From contig JADANN010000371.1 of assembly GCA_018806985.1 (NCBI GenBank), positions 142,501 to 206,500 on the forward strand: DNA of 64,000 nucleotides, given 5' to 3'. This document shows positions 47,085-59,529 of the stretch, piece by piece. Both the position numbers and the translations under genes were made by a program. Under the pieces are notes generated by a model. The model saw nothing but the letters and a program-made list of their open reading frames with translations. It was not told where the DNA came from and searched no databases. Origin of the DNA: Angiostrongylus vasorum (taxonomy: Eukaryota > Nematoda > Chromadorea > Rhabditida > Metastrongylidae). Numbering within the stretch: position 1 is the stretch's first letter; each line of letters begins with the position of its first letter.

Positions 47085-47550
47085 TCAATCGATGCCGAGT
47101 TTAATAGAAAGTGGGACGTGGGAGTTACTGCAAGATGTACCAGCTATTGTAAATTTCGATATTTATGCGAAAGCTAGGATTTTATGACGCAGCAACACAA
47201 GCGACAAGGCGGAGACCCATTTTAAGACGTGGTACCTGGGAAATTTGTCCATTGTTTGAAATTTTCGTTGACTGATCGCTTTTACTTACGTCGCCCTTAT
47301 TCAATATTTTTTCTGCCTCACTGGCGTTACTGACGCATAAATGCTGAATGCCGCATCAGCTGTGCCTCGCCAATGGTCTGATCCAAGAAGGATGACATTT
47401 CTTTTCATCTGCTTGAAGATAAATTGCTTCTAAATAAAGAATCAATTAACAATCTCGTGTTTGCTCACCAAGAAAACAGAGAATTATCAACTTTTATCTG
47501 AGCCTACAGTATTGGTTACACTTTTTAGCGACCAAAAAACAATTTGTCTT
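47085..47550. other. Unassigned, upstream flank of gene copy D
   Basis: No repeat recognised. If copy D has its promoter it should be in or near here. I see no clear TATA or trans-splice signal. Confidence 0.3.
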
Positions 47551-47556
47551 GCAACC

Positions 47557-48306
47557 ATGACGAGACTTCTGGCCCTTCTGATTTCCGCTTCTAGCGATCG
47601 CCTCAACAGTGCTGGCGTGTGGGACGATTCCACCAGGTCAAGGTAATAAATATAAAATTGTCATGGCAGTGCATACATTTGTATCCAACGCTTCATTTCT
47701 ATCCAGCAACTGTCTTAAAACAAACCTTTTGATGAGAAGATTTTTAATTTTATTTGGCAAAAGTTAGGATAATTTTTTGGCTGTCAGCTACAAAAGTACA
47801 GAATTCTCTTGCAGCAAGAACTGGGACCTTCAGTATCACCGGCTTTTCTTTGCCAGTGGCCATGGTCTACTCCACCGCAGCCAATGTCCCTGCACAGGTT
47901 ACTGGCATCGCAAACAGCGAGGGGGAGCTCAGGCATTTGTATCACGTCTTGTAATGCAAGCAGTGAATTTATAACTCTTCGACTTGAATTCCTTCTTCCT
48001 TCTCGGTTTTTGGATGGGTGTAGAGACAATTTTAAATTTCTACAAACTTCGTCAGCGTTTTAGTTTCAACACATTTTGTCATCACAGCTCAATACAATTT
48101 GATTAAAAACGCTTCTATATAAACCTCACTATCCAATGAAGGAACTTGCTCTTGAGGTTATTGATGTTCTCGAACAGCAAGGTCGCAACACTGGCCTCTC
48201 TGATGCAATAATCTCAATCATTTTGGGGTCAGCTCACTGTGCAAGTCAGTTATAGTCCACTGAGATGCATGACAGTAGCTGTTAATCAGCCAGCAAATAT
48301 GAATAC
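47557..48306 (+). pseudogene. Exons 1 to 3 of the nematode gene family, copy D (damaged)
   Basis: Proposed exon 1 at 47,557-47,642 starts MTRLLALLISAS (hydrophobic, signal-peptide-like) and ends at donor AAG/GTAATA. Proposed exon 2 at 47,788-47,96x follows acceptor CTGTCAG and contains, in one frame, TGTFSITGFSLPVAMVYSTA and VPAQVTGIANSEG. After a one-base slip near 47,931 another frame continues GAQAFVSRLVMQAV. Proposed exon 3 at 48,136-48,306 reads LALEVIDVLEQQGR and LSDAIISIIL, then an extra G near 48,226 shifts it into GQLTVQVSYSPLRCM. The donor is CT instead of GT. Two frameshifts and a lost donor suggest a recent pseudogene. Function unknown. Confidence 0.5.
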
Positions 48307-48539
48307 TAAGTTTTTGTCTTTTTAAAAACACTTCGGGGAAGGTTGCACTAATAACGTACAGGGAGCGTCAAGAACAGCTACAGTGCGTGCATTGCAGAAA
48401 ACATCTATAATTAGAAGTAAATATGAAGATGAATTAGCTGTGAGGGAGACGGCTCAAACTCCTTTGTCTTTGCAGTATTTTCCAAACCTTTCACAGGGCA
48501 GTACGCATTTAGAACATCTTGATAATTATCACTGCAGTT

Positions 48540-49030
48540 GGTATTGCTAGTAATTATTAGTGCGAATAGTAATTTAGAGCATCACTATTCGCTGCGGTGG
48601 TGCACCGCTCAATTCGCGTCAGGGTCCGGTTCGACGCGGCACGGTCCAACTGTTGTTCCTTCTATTTGAGCTCTTGGAATTTGCGCATGCATTGTCCAGC
48701 ATGCGCTTGGTCACTACAACCCACAAAGGCAGACTACTACCTGTCGTGAAGGTGTGGAAATGCGCTATCACGACGATCCCTAGGATTTCTGGAAGGTCTT
48801 ACTCCGGCAATATGGAACAACACACAGAAAGAAAGGAAGAAGAAGAACAGTTAAAGTCTTAACACACCACTCCAGCCAACATATCAATCCGAAGCTTCGG
48901 AAATAATGTCTACAAAAAGAAGCAAAGGAATGCTAGGTGAGCTGGAACCCGCTCAGTATATGATGCCATATCGTGATAAAGATTTAAATGTGGTGAAACG
49001 TACAGACGGTCCAGACCTATTCGAGCCTAA
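48540..49030 (+). repeat. tRNA-derived SINE-like segment in intron 3, copy D
   Basis: Collinear with 530-830 and 2,512-2,960, with head GCGGTGGTGCACCGCTC and box-B-like GTCCGGTTCGACGCGG. Confidence 0.4.
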
Positions 49031-49419
49031 ATAGCGGGTCTGAAGAGAAAGAGCTATTTAAATCTAGTCTCACTTTTTTTATGGCGGTTATGCCAAATAA
49101 ATTTTACCGAATTTATCGGAAAGAAGACGATAGATGAGGATGGTGGAGTGGCTTGGAAGAAATTATTAAAACGGTGAAATGCTCAGATTTCTTCATGTTC
49201 GCCATCTTCCAAATAATTGGAGTGTACTATCTGCCACTGGTCTAGGCTAGTCTAACAAACGAATTATTTCCAGTTTCAGTAAGTATTTCTAAAAGTTCTA
49301 GTCAAGTCTTGATTGAACCGTTGGTCGAACAAAAACAAAGTTTTAAAAAAATCCTGCCCAACTATGGTGTTCTAAGGGCTTTAAAACTTCGTCACTGAAA
49401 TGGTTTTAATATTTAACAA

Positions 49420-49770
49420 AGTATTTTCATACAAGAGGAGGCGGATAACACAGTGGCATTGATGTCTATCATCGCGAGCATGGTGTTGCTCCACCACACT
49501 GCAGGCCCACCAATCCCATCTGATTCGTCTTCCCAGTATTGGCAAATTGGTACTGGACTCGTCCTCAAAGGAACAATTCTCTGCAGTTTAAATGAGAGCG
49601 CTTCAGCCCGGCAATTTGGGACTCCAAAAAAAATCGACTCCACCAGCATTCTACGACATTCGAGGTTAAATAAAAAATTGCCAAGGAGCAGCCGAGTTGG
49701 CACACAAAATGAGGAAAACCTAGGTGGACGATGGGTGTGAAGAATAGAATCGAATATGAGAAGTGCTCAT
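49420..49770 (+). repeat. Second SINE-like intron repeat, copy D
   Basis: Head GGCGGATAACACAGTGG, tail CCACCAGCATTCTACGACAT, end GAGAAGTGCTCATATCC. It is collinear with 3,355-3,720. Confidence 0.4.
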
Positions 49771-50017
49771 ATCCGCACAGTGGACGTGAAGAAAAAGACA
49801 GTTCGTATGAAATCAAATAATAAAATTTCCAACGACCGACTTTCTATCAACTTCGGCAGTGGTGAAATAGTTGACTAATTTATGCATTGTTCAAAAGAAA
49901 CTGATGTAAGTGGAACAAAAGTTGGAAAAAACGCGTAAAGTTGCCGATAAAAACTAGTTATCGGGCTCGTACGGTTTTGAGTTGAAACAAACGACTGAGT
50001 AAAGATCTTACTTGCAG

Positions 50018-50307
50018 TTGCTGGAGTTGATGCCGTGATGATGCTACACTACGTCATCATCGGGAACACGGTGACAGCTTTGTGCAATGCACCTACTGGA
50101 ATGATGTGTCATCTTGCCAACGCCATAACGATCGGACAAATTCTTCCAATGAAGTTGTCAATTTCCGGAAGCCTCAAGACCACAAATGTCATTATGGCGA
50201 ATTGGTCGAGAGAGATGTGGCAAGGTGTGGCGAATAGAGCAGTTCGAATGCTGTCATCGGGTCCATTTGGTGCGAACTTCGCCTCGGCATTTGCGACCGT
50301 CAGGTGA
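50018..50307 (+). CDS. Terminal exon of the nematode gene family, copy D (intronless, open)
   Basis: The acceptor CTTGCAG ends at 50,017. The frame is open to TGA at 50,305-50,307: AGVDAVMMLHYVIIGNTV, TALCNA, MMCHLANAITIGQILPMKL, SISGSLKTTNVIMANWSREM, then SSGPFGANFASAFATVR. The first conserved Cys is Tyr here (HY against HC in B and C). The intron of copies A and C is absent, with the junction exactly at 50,178/50,179. It is spaced 1.7 kb from exon 3, and upstream exons carry lesions, so the gene as a whole is probably dead while this exon stayed open. Confidence 0.6.
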
Positions 50308-51984
50308 AACGCGATTTTAACTGTGAAGCGTTCGAATAAGTTATGCCTCCGTTAAGCTCACAATGCCAATAAAGTTTTCACCCCAAAAATGTGCTCGATG
50401 GTTAGACCTATGAGAAAAACCAAAGTTGAGTTTAAAGTGTGATAAATCACTTATGCTATTCTTGTGAGCCGACTGAAGACTTGTGCATACATGAAGTGGC
50501 GTGGAAAAGTCTCCAAGTTCATACATTTAAAAACTGCTCCATCCTCAGCTGGCGGTGTATTAAAAAAAACTCCCATAATTTGAAACACACTGCAAAAATG
50601 GTAAACGATTCAAAACACCTAGTTTTACTGTGATATCCCATGGAAAAAAGACCTGCTGTAGAACAACAATTAAGAGAAGCACGGGAATGATAGAGTGCTA
50701 CTTCGTTATTCCTCCTCTCGGTTGCCTACTACCCATGACCTCTCACGGGTCGGCAAGTTTGCACTAAATTTCACAGAGATAGAAAAGCTAATTTAATTTG
50801 TTGGTGAGCAAACGAGTGTCACTCTGTGAGCCAAATATATAATAATCAATTTCTAAGATGTTTGATAGAATCAAATGCATGGCGCAAAGAGAAATTGCTC
50901 AACTACGAACGTGTTGTTTTTCATGGTTGTGGAAATGCTGTAGAAATTCAAACAAAAATGCACTCAACGCTTTTTGAGAATTGATCATATTTGGTGGTTT
51001 AGAGCCGACTGGATAACTTTGAGAAAAGACCTTGTTTGTTCATTCCCTTTCCATCCATCTTTGGGCTTTCAATTTTTTTATCGTCTTTCATTTCCTTCCT
51101 ATTTAATAACTGTTGTTTACATGAGAACCGTTGGTTACGGATTAGTGTTTCCAAGTGGCTGTAGAGCGAGCGCATCCAACTTTCTCTAACCGGTTGCAGA
51201 ATTTAGTGAGCAACAACAGGTGATGACGACTTCTTCGTGACGGGAAAGTTGACGATGAATAAGAACGAAGAGCAATGAAATGATTTCGCATGAAATGCTT
51301 AGACAGGAAATAGACGAGTATACTGCACAGCCGATGTCTCGGACGCTTTGAGAATTTCTCTTTATGAATGACATGAGTCTCGTCTTTTAAATGGACTATG
51401 CCCATGTTTCTAATTTTCGTCTCTTGCTGAGCGACTACAAGGAACCTAGTGCAACCAGCGGAAACTGTAAATGTCGCGTGGAAACTACGGTGGGGAAACG
51501 GTTAGTCGATAGCATTGGCTCTCATCTATGTTATCATGGCTCTGCTACTAACATATTTATTGTTATTGTTGTGTTATTATTGTGTTAAATCAGAAACTAA
51601 CCACACACAAAAAATGCTGTTCAATTTCGTAGCATAAGGGGAAAGCCCAGACACAGGGTGCATATGAACGAAAACATCTTGTGTAAATCTCACGAAGTAC
51701 CCTTGTTGACATAACATTGCCTTAGCTTTTTATTTACTGCCTACCTTCTCTCGCGGCAAAGTGTTGTGTCAAATACAAGTAAGAATAGGCTTAGGTATAA
51801 GCGAAGCTTCCAACCTTAGCTGAGTTTTGGATGCGTGATTACCTTTCAGTGAGGAGAAAAGAAAAGCTTCGGTTGGGATGTGGATTCCACATCAGTCTTC
51901 GGAATGGGTAATTGCGGCTTTGAAGACCAACCAGGGTTCCCAGCGAGTTCTGAACCTTACGGTTGCAATGGTTGATTTGAGGCG

Positions 51985-53200
51985 GTTTGATAATATGAGG
52001 AAGTCGCCGAGCACCCAATCACGACAACAACAACAACATCTGCTGCCAACCATCCGTCACCTCAGAAAGGAAAGTTCGGATGTTTTCCACAAGTTAATTA
52101 TTAGCGCCAAAGTATATAAAAAGTCGGTCTTTCGAACTAGGAGAATTCTTATCCATGCACCTCAGATGGCAAGCCTACGCAAAGTCATCCGCGTTGAGCA
52201 AAAGGAAATGGGATTGGAAATCTTCTACCAAGAGTGTTATGGCAAATAAAGGAAATTTCTCACCTACACGTTCACATCATCAAATTTATCTATTATAACC
52301 AGAAATCAGTTAGATTTATTAAACTGGTTAGCAATATAATTCAGGATTTCGTCCTCCGACTAAACTAAGAAGCAAAACACTCCTGGAGGCCATATATCGA
52401 GGGATAAATATTAATTCAGCTTACTATAAGATACTCAAAACCTCAGAATTTGGTGTCGTCCAAGCATATTTGCAAGACATAACTCACTGAATAGTTATGG
52501 CTGTCGGCAGGAAGAATCCAATGTAGCCTACTGTGATCGTAGACTTTTAACGAAGCGGCCAGAGAGAAAAGTGCTAACTGATAATAAATGTGTTTCTTAA
52601 AATGTTAGGAGGAAAGTTGAAAAACGCTTTATGTTTTAAGCCTGGTCGATAATAAGTTCTCCTTTACCAGGACCAAGCGACAGGATAGCGGTGAGGCCCA
52701 TTCTGGTCATTACCGAAAAGAACCAGCCTACTAATTAGCTTTCTTTCATCTCATTCTGATTAAGAATTACCACTTATCGGATATGCGTAGGTTATTTCAA
52801 CATTGAGTAGTGCGAAAGTAAACAACACAGTGCCAATCCGATGATGTGCGTTGTAATCCTTCCATTCGAAATCAACGCTCAGCACATGTTCAGCTAAGCG
52901 GAAAAAGTAATTTTTGATGTTATTAGCCAGCTTACGAAGGTGATGCATTAACAGTTCCAAATCCAGGTAAAAAATAGTAGCATCTATAGTTGCCCGCTTT
53001 CTTGGTGGAACACCGCGAATCTGAAAAGCGAAGGAAGAATCACCAGTTTAAATCACGCCCAGTTATGCTGATCTATTAATGATAACGTTCAAAAACCATT
53101 CCGTAATACGCTTAGGACTTTTCGTTAATTAAAGTAAAGAACGAAATAAGTTATCAAGTGCCACCACCTCGCGTTTTTGTAGGCTTTTTCAATGCTTAGT
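51985..53200 (+). repeat. PLE-like N-terminal block with AAC-rich leader, copy 3
   Basis: Contains ATATGAGGAAGTCGCCGAGC, an (ACA)n run and the frame MASLRKVIRVEQKEMGLEIF. It is collinear with 26,890-28,414 minus its palindromic insertion, and with 41,800-43,100. Confidence 0.4.
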
Positions 53201-53399
53201 GAAATGCTATTTTCTGGAGCACAATATAACGGCATTCTGGGTGGCAGCTATCGAGGCGAGTATTTTCACGCCAAGGAGAGGTCAGTCACAGTGTGAGTGG
53301 TCTGTCCAATTCGACCGTTTGTCCTCTGCCCTTCTAGTGAAACAAATTCACTTCGGTATTATGGTTAGTTTACCTCGCAAAATAGCAGACACATGCCTG

Positions 53400-53760
53400 G
53401 TATTAAACCTTCACTCGATTAACGCTTCGGTGCCTTAGGTTTCTTCAGAGCAGCAATGATTCAAGCCGATGATGAACAGCAGGTCGTTGTCGCCATGTCG
53501 TTTTGGCACTGCATTTCAAAGTCTCGGTTACGTCTTTATGTTTTACGCATACCCAATTAAGTGTCTTGTTGGTTATAAAATTCCTATCTGGATGCTGTTT
53601 CATGGGCATGCAGAGCGTTATCTTCATTCTGCTAACGTATTCATTCGTTCGCATTTCACAAGACGCGGCACCAGTTACAAGAGCAGACAGTAGCAGAATC
53701 CAAGTTGTAAACTCTCTAACGTCGTCAAAAAGTTGTGTCCCTGCCTTTTTTTCCTTTCTT
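53400..53760 (-). mobile_element. Penelope-like GIY-YIG fragment, second subfamily, minus strand
   Basis: The minus-strand frame 53,654-53,445 starts TNEYVSRMKITLCMPMKQH and continues CVKHKDVTETLKCSAK. It is paralogous to 31,990-32,340, with the same degenerate hammerhead-like end near 53,420-53,445. Confidence 0.6.
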
Positions 53761-53871
53761 TGTAGCTTCGCAGTTTATTTATAGGAGCGACTATGCACGG
53801 ACACTAACTTCACGATAAGGTCCAATACCCGACGGCCACTGTTTGGAGAATCACCGCTATTTAATCACCTG

Positions 53872-56645
53872 TATCACTTGTAGTCCAGTTCATCGTCAAG
53901 TAACTAAAGTGGGCGAAAGGTAAATCTTCCATTTTTCTCCGTCGCAGGCAAGACTGGCCCAGTGGGTTCTGCTCGCTGTTGGAACTCGTTAAGCATCAAA
54001 TCTTTCTTCTAGGCTTTCCGTGAAGAACTCTGACTATCGGTTCGGTGGGCGTTTAACATCGCGAGGAATCCAGTCACTAACCGCACTCGTCCATCGGTTG
54101 CCGATCATACGCATTACGTGTGCAACACACTTCATATTCGAAGCTTTGGTGCGCAAAACGGAATCTTTGATTTTTGATCGCTGACGCAGGTAGGAGCTTT
54201 GGATCCCTTCATTTAGTTGTGTGACGCGGAACACTCCTAGCATCGTCCGTTGAACTGCGCGTTCAATAAAACTAAGTAGTTTTTTATGCTGTTTACCCTA
54301 CCGGCCAAGTTTCTGACGCATACGTTAACACAGGAAGTACCGTTAGAGTCGGAAAGGTGGGCACGGAGTCCGGTGTTCTTTGTTTTCTTCACTACACCCG
54401 GGACGCTCTTGAAATCTCTCCAGGCCCACTCGTTTCCTTCTGCTCAGCTCTGGAGCTACATCGTTCATCATGTTGACTTTCCGACCTAGATGGACACAAC
54501 TGGAGCATCCGGAGATATTCATTCCGTTGAGCGTGAATGGGTACTACAAAACCAATCCGTTCCTCATAAACGTGGTTGTTGTGAGATTGAGTCGAAGACA
54601 AATCTTTCCACAGGCTTTATCGAAACCGGCAAGCATGCGTTCCGCTTGGCTAATGTTCGTTGTTATAATGACGATGTCATCAGCAAAACGAAGATGGTGT
54701 AACTGCCGGCCATCGATTTTCACTCCAACATTATCCCATTCCAATGTAAACGTGGCGTTCTGAAGGGGTGGCAGTAAAATTTTGGCGACATGGTATCGCC
54801 TTGCCTAACTCCTCTTTTGACGTCAATATCAATATCGTTGCAAAATGGTGACACCGTGGTTGTGAAAATATTGTAGAGCTCAAAAAGAATCTTTGTGTAC
54901 TGATTAGGAACTCCTTAGCTACCTTAGGCTTCAATGACTGCATCTATGTCAACTAAATCAAAGGCCTTCGTAAATCCATGGAAGTGAGGCAGAGTAGTCA
55001 TTTGTACTCTAGCGATACATCGGTGAGCCTTGTTACCGTGTGGATATGGTCCATCGTACTAAATCCTTTTCGAATCCCTGCTTGCTCACACAGCTCTCCT
55101 TCGTCCAGTGTCCTGTCAGTCCTGTTTAGGAAGATTCGGGTGAAAAGTTTGTAGGCGACAAACAGTAAGCAGATGAGGCGATAGTTGCCGATATCGTGTA
55201 GCTCACCCTTCTAAAACAACAACGCGGTCATGCTGGTCTTCCACTGAGTAGAGAACTTGCATTCAGACGGGTAACATGTGAAGAACCAAGGCAGTGTGTT
55301 TACGAGGACTGGCGAAATGTTCTTTAGACGTTCTGATCCTATCCTCTCCAGACCTGGTGCTGTTCGATTTTCCACCGACGAAATGGTTTTCGGATTTTTT
55401 GAAGAGAGAACCGGTGGTACAACATTTGCATTCTCTATTATTTTATATGACGGAGTGTGGTGTGAATGTGGCTGTCGAAGAGATCTGAATAGTACTCGTG
55501 AGTGATTTTCTCCATTGCCTTCCTGGTCGCTGAAACTGCTCCGTCTGGCGTCGTACTGTAATCATTTTGGTATTGCAATTAGCAAAGCTTCGATGGACTT
55601 TGCGAATACTTTTCCCAGCCTCTGCAGCTTCGATCATTATGCTCATCCCTCTTTAAGACCCTTTTTTTATCGCCCGTCTTCATTGTTTTGTAGGTCCGGA
55701 CGATAGTTCGCGGTTGCCTGAAGCTTGTGTGAATCTGCTCGAGTGTTTCTGGAGACAGACGTTTCTTGGTGACCTTCGAACTCTGTTTCTGGAGACAGAG
55801 TCTTTTGGTGACTTTCGAACTCTCAGCTTTCATAGCTCTACCTTAAAGACGGTGAATGAGGCGATCGTATTCTTCGTCGATGTTATCGACAACGGCATCT
55901 TCCCACCAGGCGACTAATGAATTGAATAGACCTCAGTTTATGGTGATTTTAGGAATTACGTTCTTAAATTTAGTGGCTTTTTCTCCTTTCCGCGAGAAAC
56001 GGAATCTTACGCGAAGGAGGCGATGGTTTGATCCCGTGTAGAATTTTTGTGCCACAACGACAGCGATTAGCCAAAACTTTCTATTTACTATGATATGGTC
56101 TCCTTCGTTGTGGTACTCTGAACTAGGAGACTCCCACGTCGAGCGTTAAGGGCGGGCGTTTAGAACTGCGTTTTACCATGGATGGTCTTGGTCGTCATGA
56201 TAAACTCAGAAAGCAGTTCACCCTGTTCGTTCTATTCTAATCCGTCGAACCCAATGTAATGTTCTTTAGACCTTCTTCTTGGTCCAGTCTTGGCTTTAAA
56301 ATCCCCAATGATGACCTTGACGAATGTTTGGCCTTCTTTGTAGAACTTCTCCAAGTCGACATAGAACTCTTCGACTTCTTCTTCGTCATATCCTGATGTC
56401 GGCGCGTAACCGACGAAGACTGCCATAGCCAGAATTGATCTACATCTTTTTAATCGTAAACGTCCGATTCCGGTTGTTAGTTGTTCGAATTAATCGATGT
56501 TAATGGAAAAACTCGTGTTGACGAAAACGCCGACGCCGCCAACTCTTCTACTGTCGCATGTTCCGAGGAACAGTTCTTATCCGGTGTCGTACACGGCGTT
56601 CAATGAATGGCGTCGTCTCGTCTCGGGCAGGCCGATGACGTTAGT
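53872..56645 (-). mobile_element. RTE-type LINE, family a, minus strand, shared insertion
   Basis: Reading leftwards: truncated endonuclease ([33 protein letters not shown] at 56,426-56,232), linker with a local tandem duplication (55,740-55,830), RT with a broken QGD block near 54,800, catalytic LRFADDIVIIT at about 54,690-54,660, ACGKICLRLNLT, C-terminal VRVLRTKASNMK-like region and DWIPRDVKR, with the 3' end at 53,872. The 5' end stops at an unrelated inverted-repeat structure. Confidence 0.85.
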
Positions 56646-56658
56646 AATGACGTTAAGC

Positions 56659-58575
56659 GTAGTTTACACTATAGTCTGTTAAGAGGTTTTGCATCTTGTT
56701 GGGTTTGAATTTGGATTTCAGATTTCATGTCAGGATTTTTTTAATATTATTATGTCACTATGTCTCCACATATCACTGTTATTATTATTTTGTCATTAAT
56801 ATTTACTGCCTTCTTATTTTGACCAATTTCCTTTTTTTTATTTCTCTCCGTCAAAATTTTTGGATTCTCACAGGATCTTATTTTAATTGCTGAGATCCAC
56901 TGGGAGATGTGTTTCTTGAACGATATAATTATTTGCGAGCTAGTACAAATTGAAAATACAGATAGATTGACATGCTTAAAAATTAACGGTGTCAACAAAT
57001 GGTCAGACTTTCATACAGTTTTTAGCAAAGAAACGATGGTTAGTGTTCTATGATCCTTGGGGAAATTTTTAGAAGATCCGGGTAAATAAGTTCTGCGATG
57101 TCAACGCCATTTTATTCTTCCTTAGTGGGCTTCTTCTTCTCGTTCTTCACTTTCTCTCCCACCCAGATGGGTGGGCGTGTGAGTGGTTAGGTAGATGACG
57201 ATGTGCCACACAACCTCTCTATTCGATGGAGGTAAGCGTTGTTTAAATGAACAGTTATAGAATTTGTGCATGAACTAAGAAATTTGTATGAATCTTGTTT
57301 CACTGCTTTTGGAAGCTAGTCGTAAACGAGCGAAATAGCTATACTCTACAGAAGGATGTCGTAGAAAGCTAAACCGTTGGCTAGATGAGAAATTCATTGG
57401 TGTCTGCCTTGAGATGGATATTGTGAAGTTACCACAGCCGAAAAACTAATAGGGTGAGAACCCTGCTTTTTTATTCTATTGTAGGTCCTATTACGACGAG
57501 GATACCCGAAAGCCTGTTGGCAAACCTGACAATGAAATTTCTGAATGACAAGCAGTTAGTAAAAGGATAGGTTGCTCGCTATTTGAGCTTGTCGACAGAA
57601 CTTGAGGCGCATTGCGCAGGCCAAGAATGTACGTGTTTATTGACGAATCCATGGCACGAGAGTTGCCGCAGCTACAGAATCCTGGTGTATACTGGCTACG
57701 ATCGTTTAACAGCTTTAGATTTGACACACTTTGATGTTAAAGCGCATGTGTGATTTGCAAAATGAAGGAAGGCACCTCTACACCGCTAACTGGTAGACAA
57801 GACTTTAAGACATTAAGACAAGAAGAGGTTTAAAATGTAAAATTTTAATGACCACAACCTTTTTCGTACTAAATTTTACTAACCGAAATAAGCACCATTA
57901 AAATCAGCTTTTTCCCTATAAGGAGCGAGTTTATTGATTCTATTTGCATAAAATTCAGTAGTTCTGGAAGCGATAAATTCGTTCAAGGCATTCTTTCACG
58001 TCATCATGATTGGTGAAGCATTTCTCGCGCAGGAAGTTGTCAAGGTGACTGAAGACGTGATAGTCGGTAGTCGAGATGTCTGATCAATGTGGCGGATGAG
58101 GCAAGCTTTCGTAGCCCAACTCGTTCCACTTCTGCAGTGCTGGCTCCGCAACGTGAAGCCAGGCGTTGCCGTGGAAAGGGATTGCTACAGAACATTAACC
58201 GTCGTTTCTTTGCTGAAAACTGCATGAAAGTCTGACCATTTGTTGAGGCCGTTAATTTTTTAAGCATGTCAATCTATCTGTGTTTTCAATTACTAGCTCG
58301 CAAATAATTATATCGTTTAACGAACACATCTCCCAGTGAATCTCAGCAATTGAAATAAGATCCTTTGATAATCCAAAAAATTTTGCAGGGGAAAAAATTA
58401 AAAAAAAGGACATTGATCGAAATAAGAAGGTAATAAACATCAGTGATAAAATAACAATAACAGTGATTTGTGGAGACATAATGACACAGTAATAATATTG
58501 AAAAAAGCCCCGAAATAAAATCTGAAATCCAAGTTCAAACTTAACAAGGTGGAAAACCCCTTAACAGACTATGGT
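56659..58575. repeat. Long imperfect inverted repeat with a mariner remnant
   Basis: The arms are about 56,659-57,055 and 58,188-58,575. They share, in opposite orientation, TTTGGATTTCAGATTT, CACTGGGAGATGTG and GCATGTCAATCTATCTGT, among other stretches. The 1.1-kb interior carries the mariner fragment next to the right arm. It could be a foldback element or an inverted duplication; I cannot see target duplications. Confidence 0.65.
57879..58180 (-). pseudogene. Mariner-type transposase, C-terminal fragment
   Basis: On the minus strand from about 58,180: HGNAWLHVAEPALQKWNEL, GYESLPHPPH, stop, SDISTTDYHVFSHLDNFL, REKCFTNHDDVKECLERIY. After a frameshift near 57,960 comes TEFYANRINKLAPY and the end NGAYFG with stop at 57,879-57,881. 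This is the canonical mariner C-terminus. Spacing between the second catalytic position (HDN, here HGN) and the third Asp (TTD) is 34 residues, i.e. D34D. Catalytic Asp lost, internal stop and frameshift, N-terminal two thirds missing: a fossil. Confidence 0.85.
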
Positions 58576-58679
58576 TTAACCTAGGTTCTTAAGGAGTTTC
58601 TAACTTTAAAAAGAAACAAAATATGAATCGCACTTTAGAGAAATTCCCACTTCCTGCAGTCCAAAAAGTAGAAACAAAG

Positions 58680-58920
58680 TTTAACTTTAATGATACTGAG
58701 ATATTCGCAAAACTCCGGACCACAGGTGTCTACGGTGGGGAGCGAACGCGCTATTGTCCTTTCCGGAGAGTAGCGCTCTCACCACCACACCATGCGGGTC
58801 CTTCGTTTCGCCTGTCTCTCAGCTAGTTTTATTGATCTTTTCCATCAGCAATCACTCGTCAGCGGGATTGATCTGTGGAGCACAAATGAGGCAACGAATC
58901 CAGTTAAGCTGAGGCTGCCG
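58680..58920 (-). repeat. tRNA-like SINE (family 3), copy 9
   Basis: Contains GGGGAGCGAACGCGCTATTG and TCTCTCAGCTAGTTTTATTG, and ends in the GTTAAGCTGAGGCTG tail also seen at about 11,180 and 17,250. Confidence 0.6.
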
Positions 58921-58921
58921 T

Positions 58922-59525
58922 TATAATCACAATTTTAACGTAGTTAGCAAAGTCTCATTTACAAGTCATGTATGGTTTTGCAAGTTTTTACATGTTATAA
59001 GCTTTGCAACCAACCTCCTGTATTACCGATAGTTATGGCGAGTTCTTAGAAAAAGTCACCATCGCCATTTCAGGACAAAGAAAAAATCGGCTTTTGGCCA
59101 GTGATTCACCGTTTTCCTCTAAATTTCCGGTTGCTATAATAGACCACGACTATCGTATAAGGTCGGTTACAAAGGCACTTACCCAAGTGAGCTGAAATCT
59201 TCAGGAATGTAGTGGATCCTGGCGCAAGAATCGAAAACAGCAACGCGAAAGACTCTTGAGACGTTTTGCATAAATTTGAAAACCCTAGAGATAAGCCTGA
59301 AAGAAGAGTACCTCACTATTACAGCTGATCTGGCGCCTTATTTCAAAATGATTTTTTTGACTTGGGTGAGTCTCGCTCGCCACACCACGTGTGCAACGTG
59401 CGGGTCAGTCCCACTCCTAACAGCAAGATGAGCACCTTTTAATCAAATATGGCCCTTATTTGATAGTTCGATCCTCATTAATGCTATAAATAATACACCG
59501 AATACAAAGCTAGTGATACATCGTT
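58922..59525. other. Unassigned sequence
   Basis: At 59,100-59,330 a broken plus-strand string (LAPGDSPFSSKFPVA-like, then TRKTLETFCINLKTLEIS) vaguely recalls the end of a PLE GIY-YIG domain, and an orphan hammerhead-like end follows at 59,530. It could be an old PLE; weak. Confidence 0.3.
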
Positions 59526-59529
59526 TAAG

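Larger units (their letters stand above)
49310..53870. repeat. Segmental duplication, copy 2 (pair with 22,970-32,470)
   Basis: Contains the same ordered blocks as copy 1 without its three insertions, so it represents the pre-insertion arrangement. The right boundary is an RTE 3' end, as in copy 1. Confidence 0.75.

Noticed and set aside
57100..57480. Possible gene between the inverted-repeat arms
   Set aside because: No continuous frame and no motif other than the mariner C-terminus further right.
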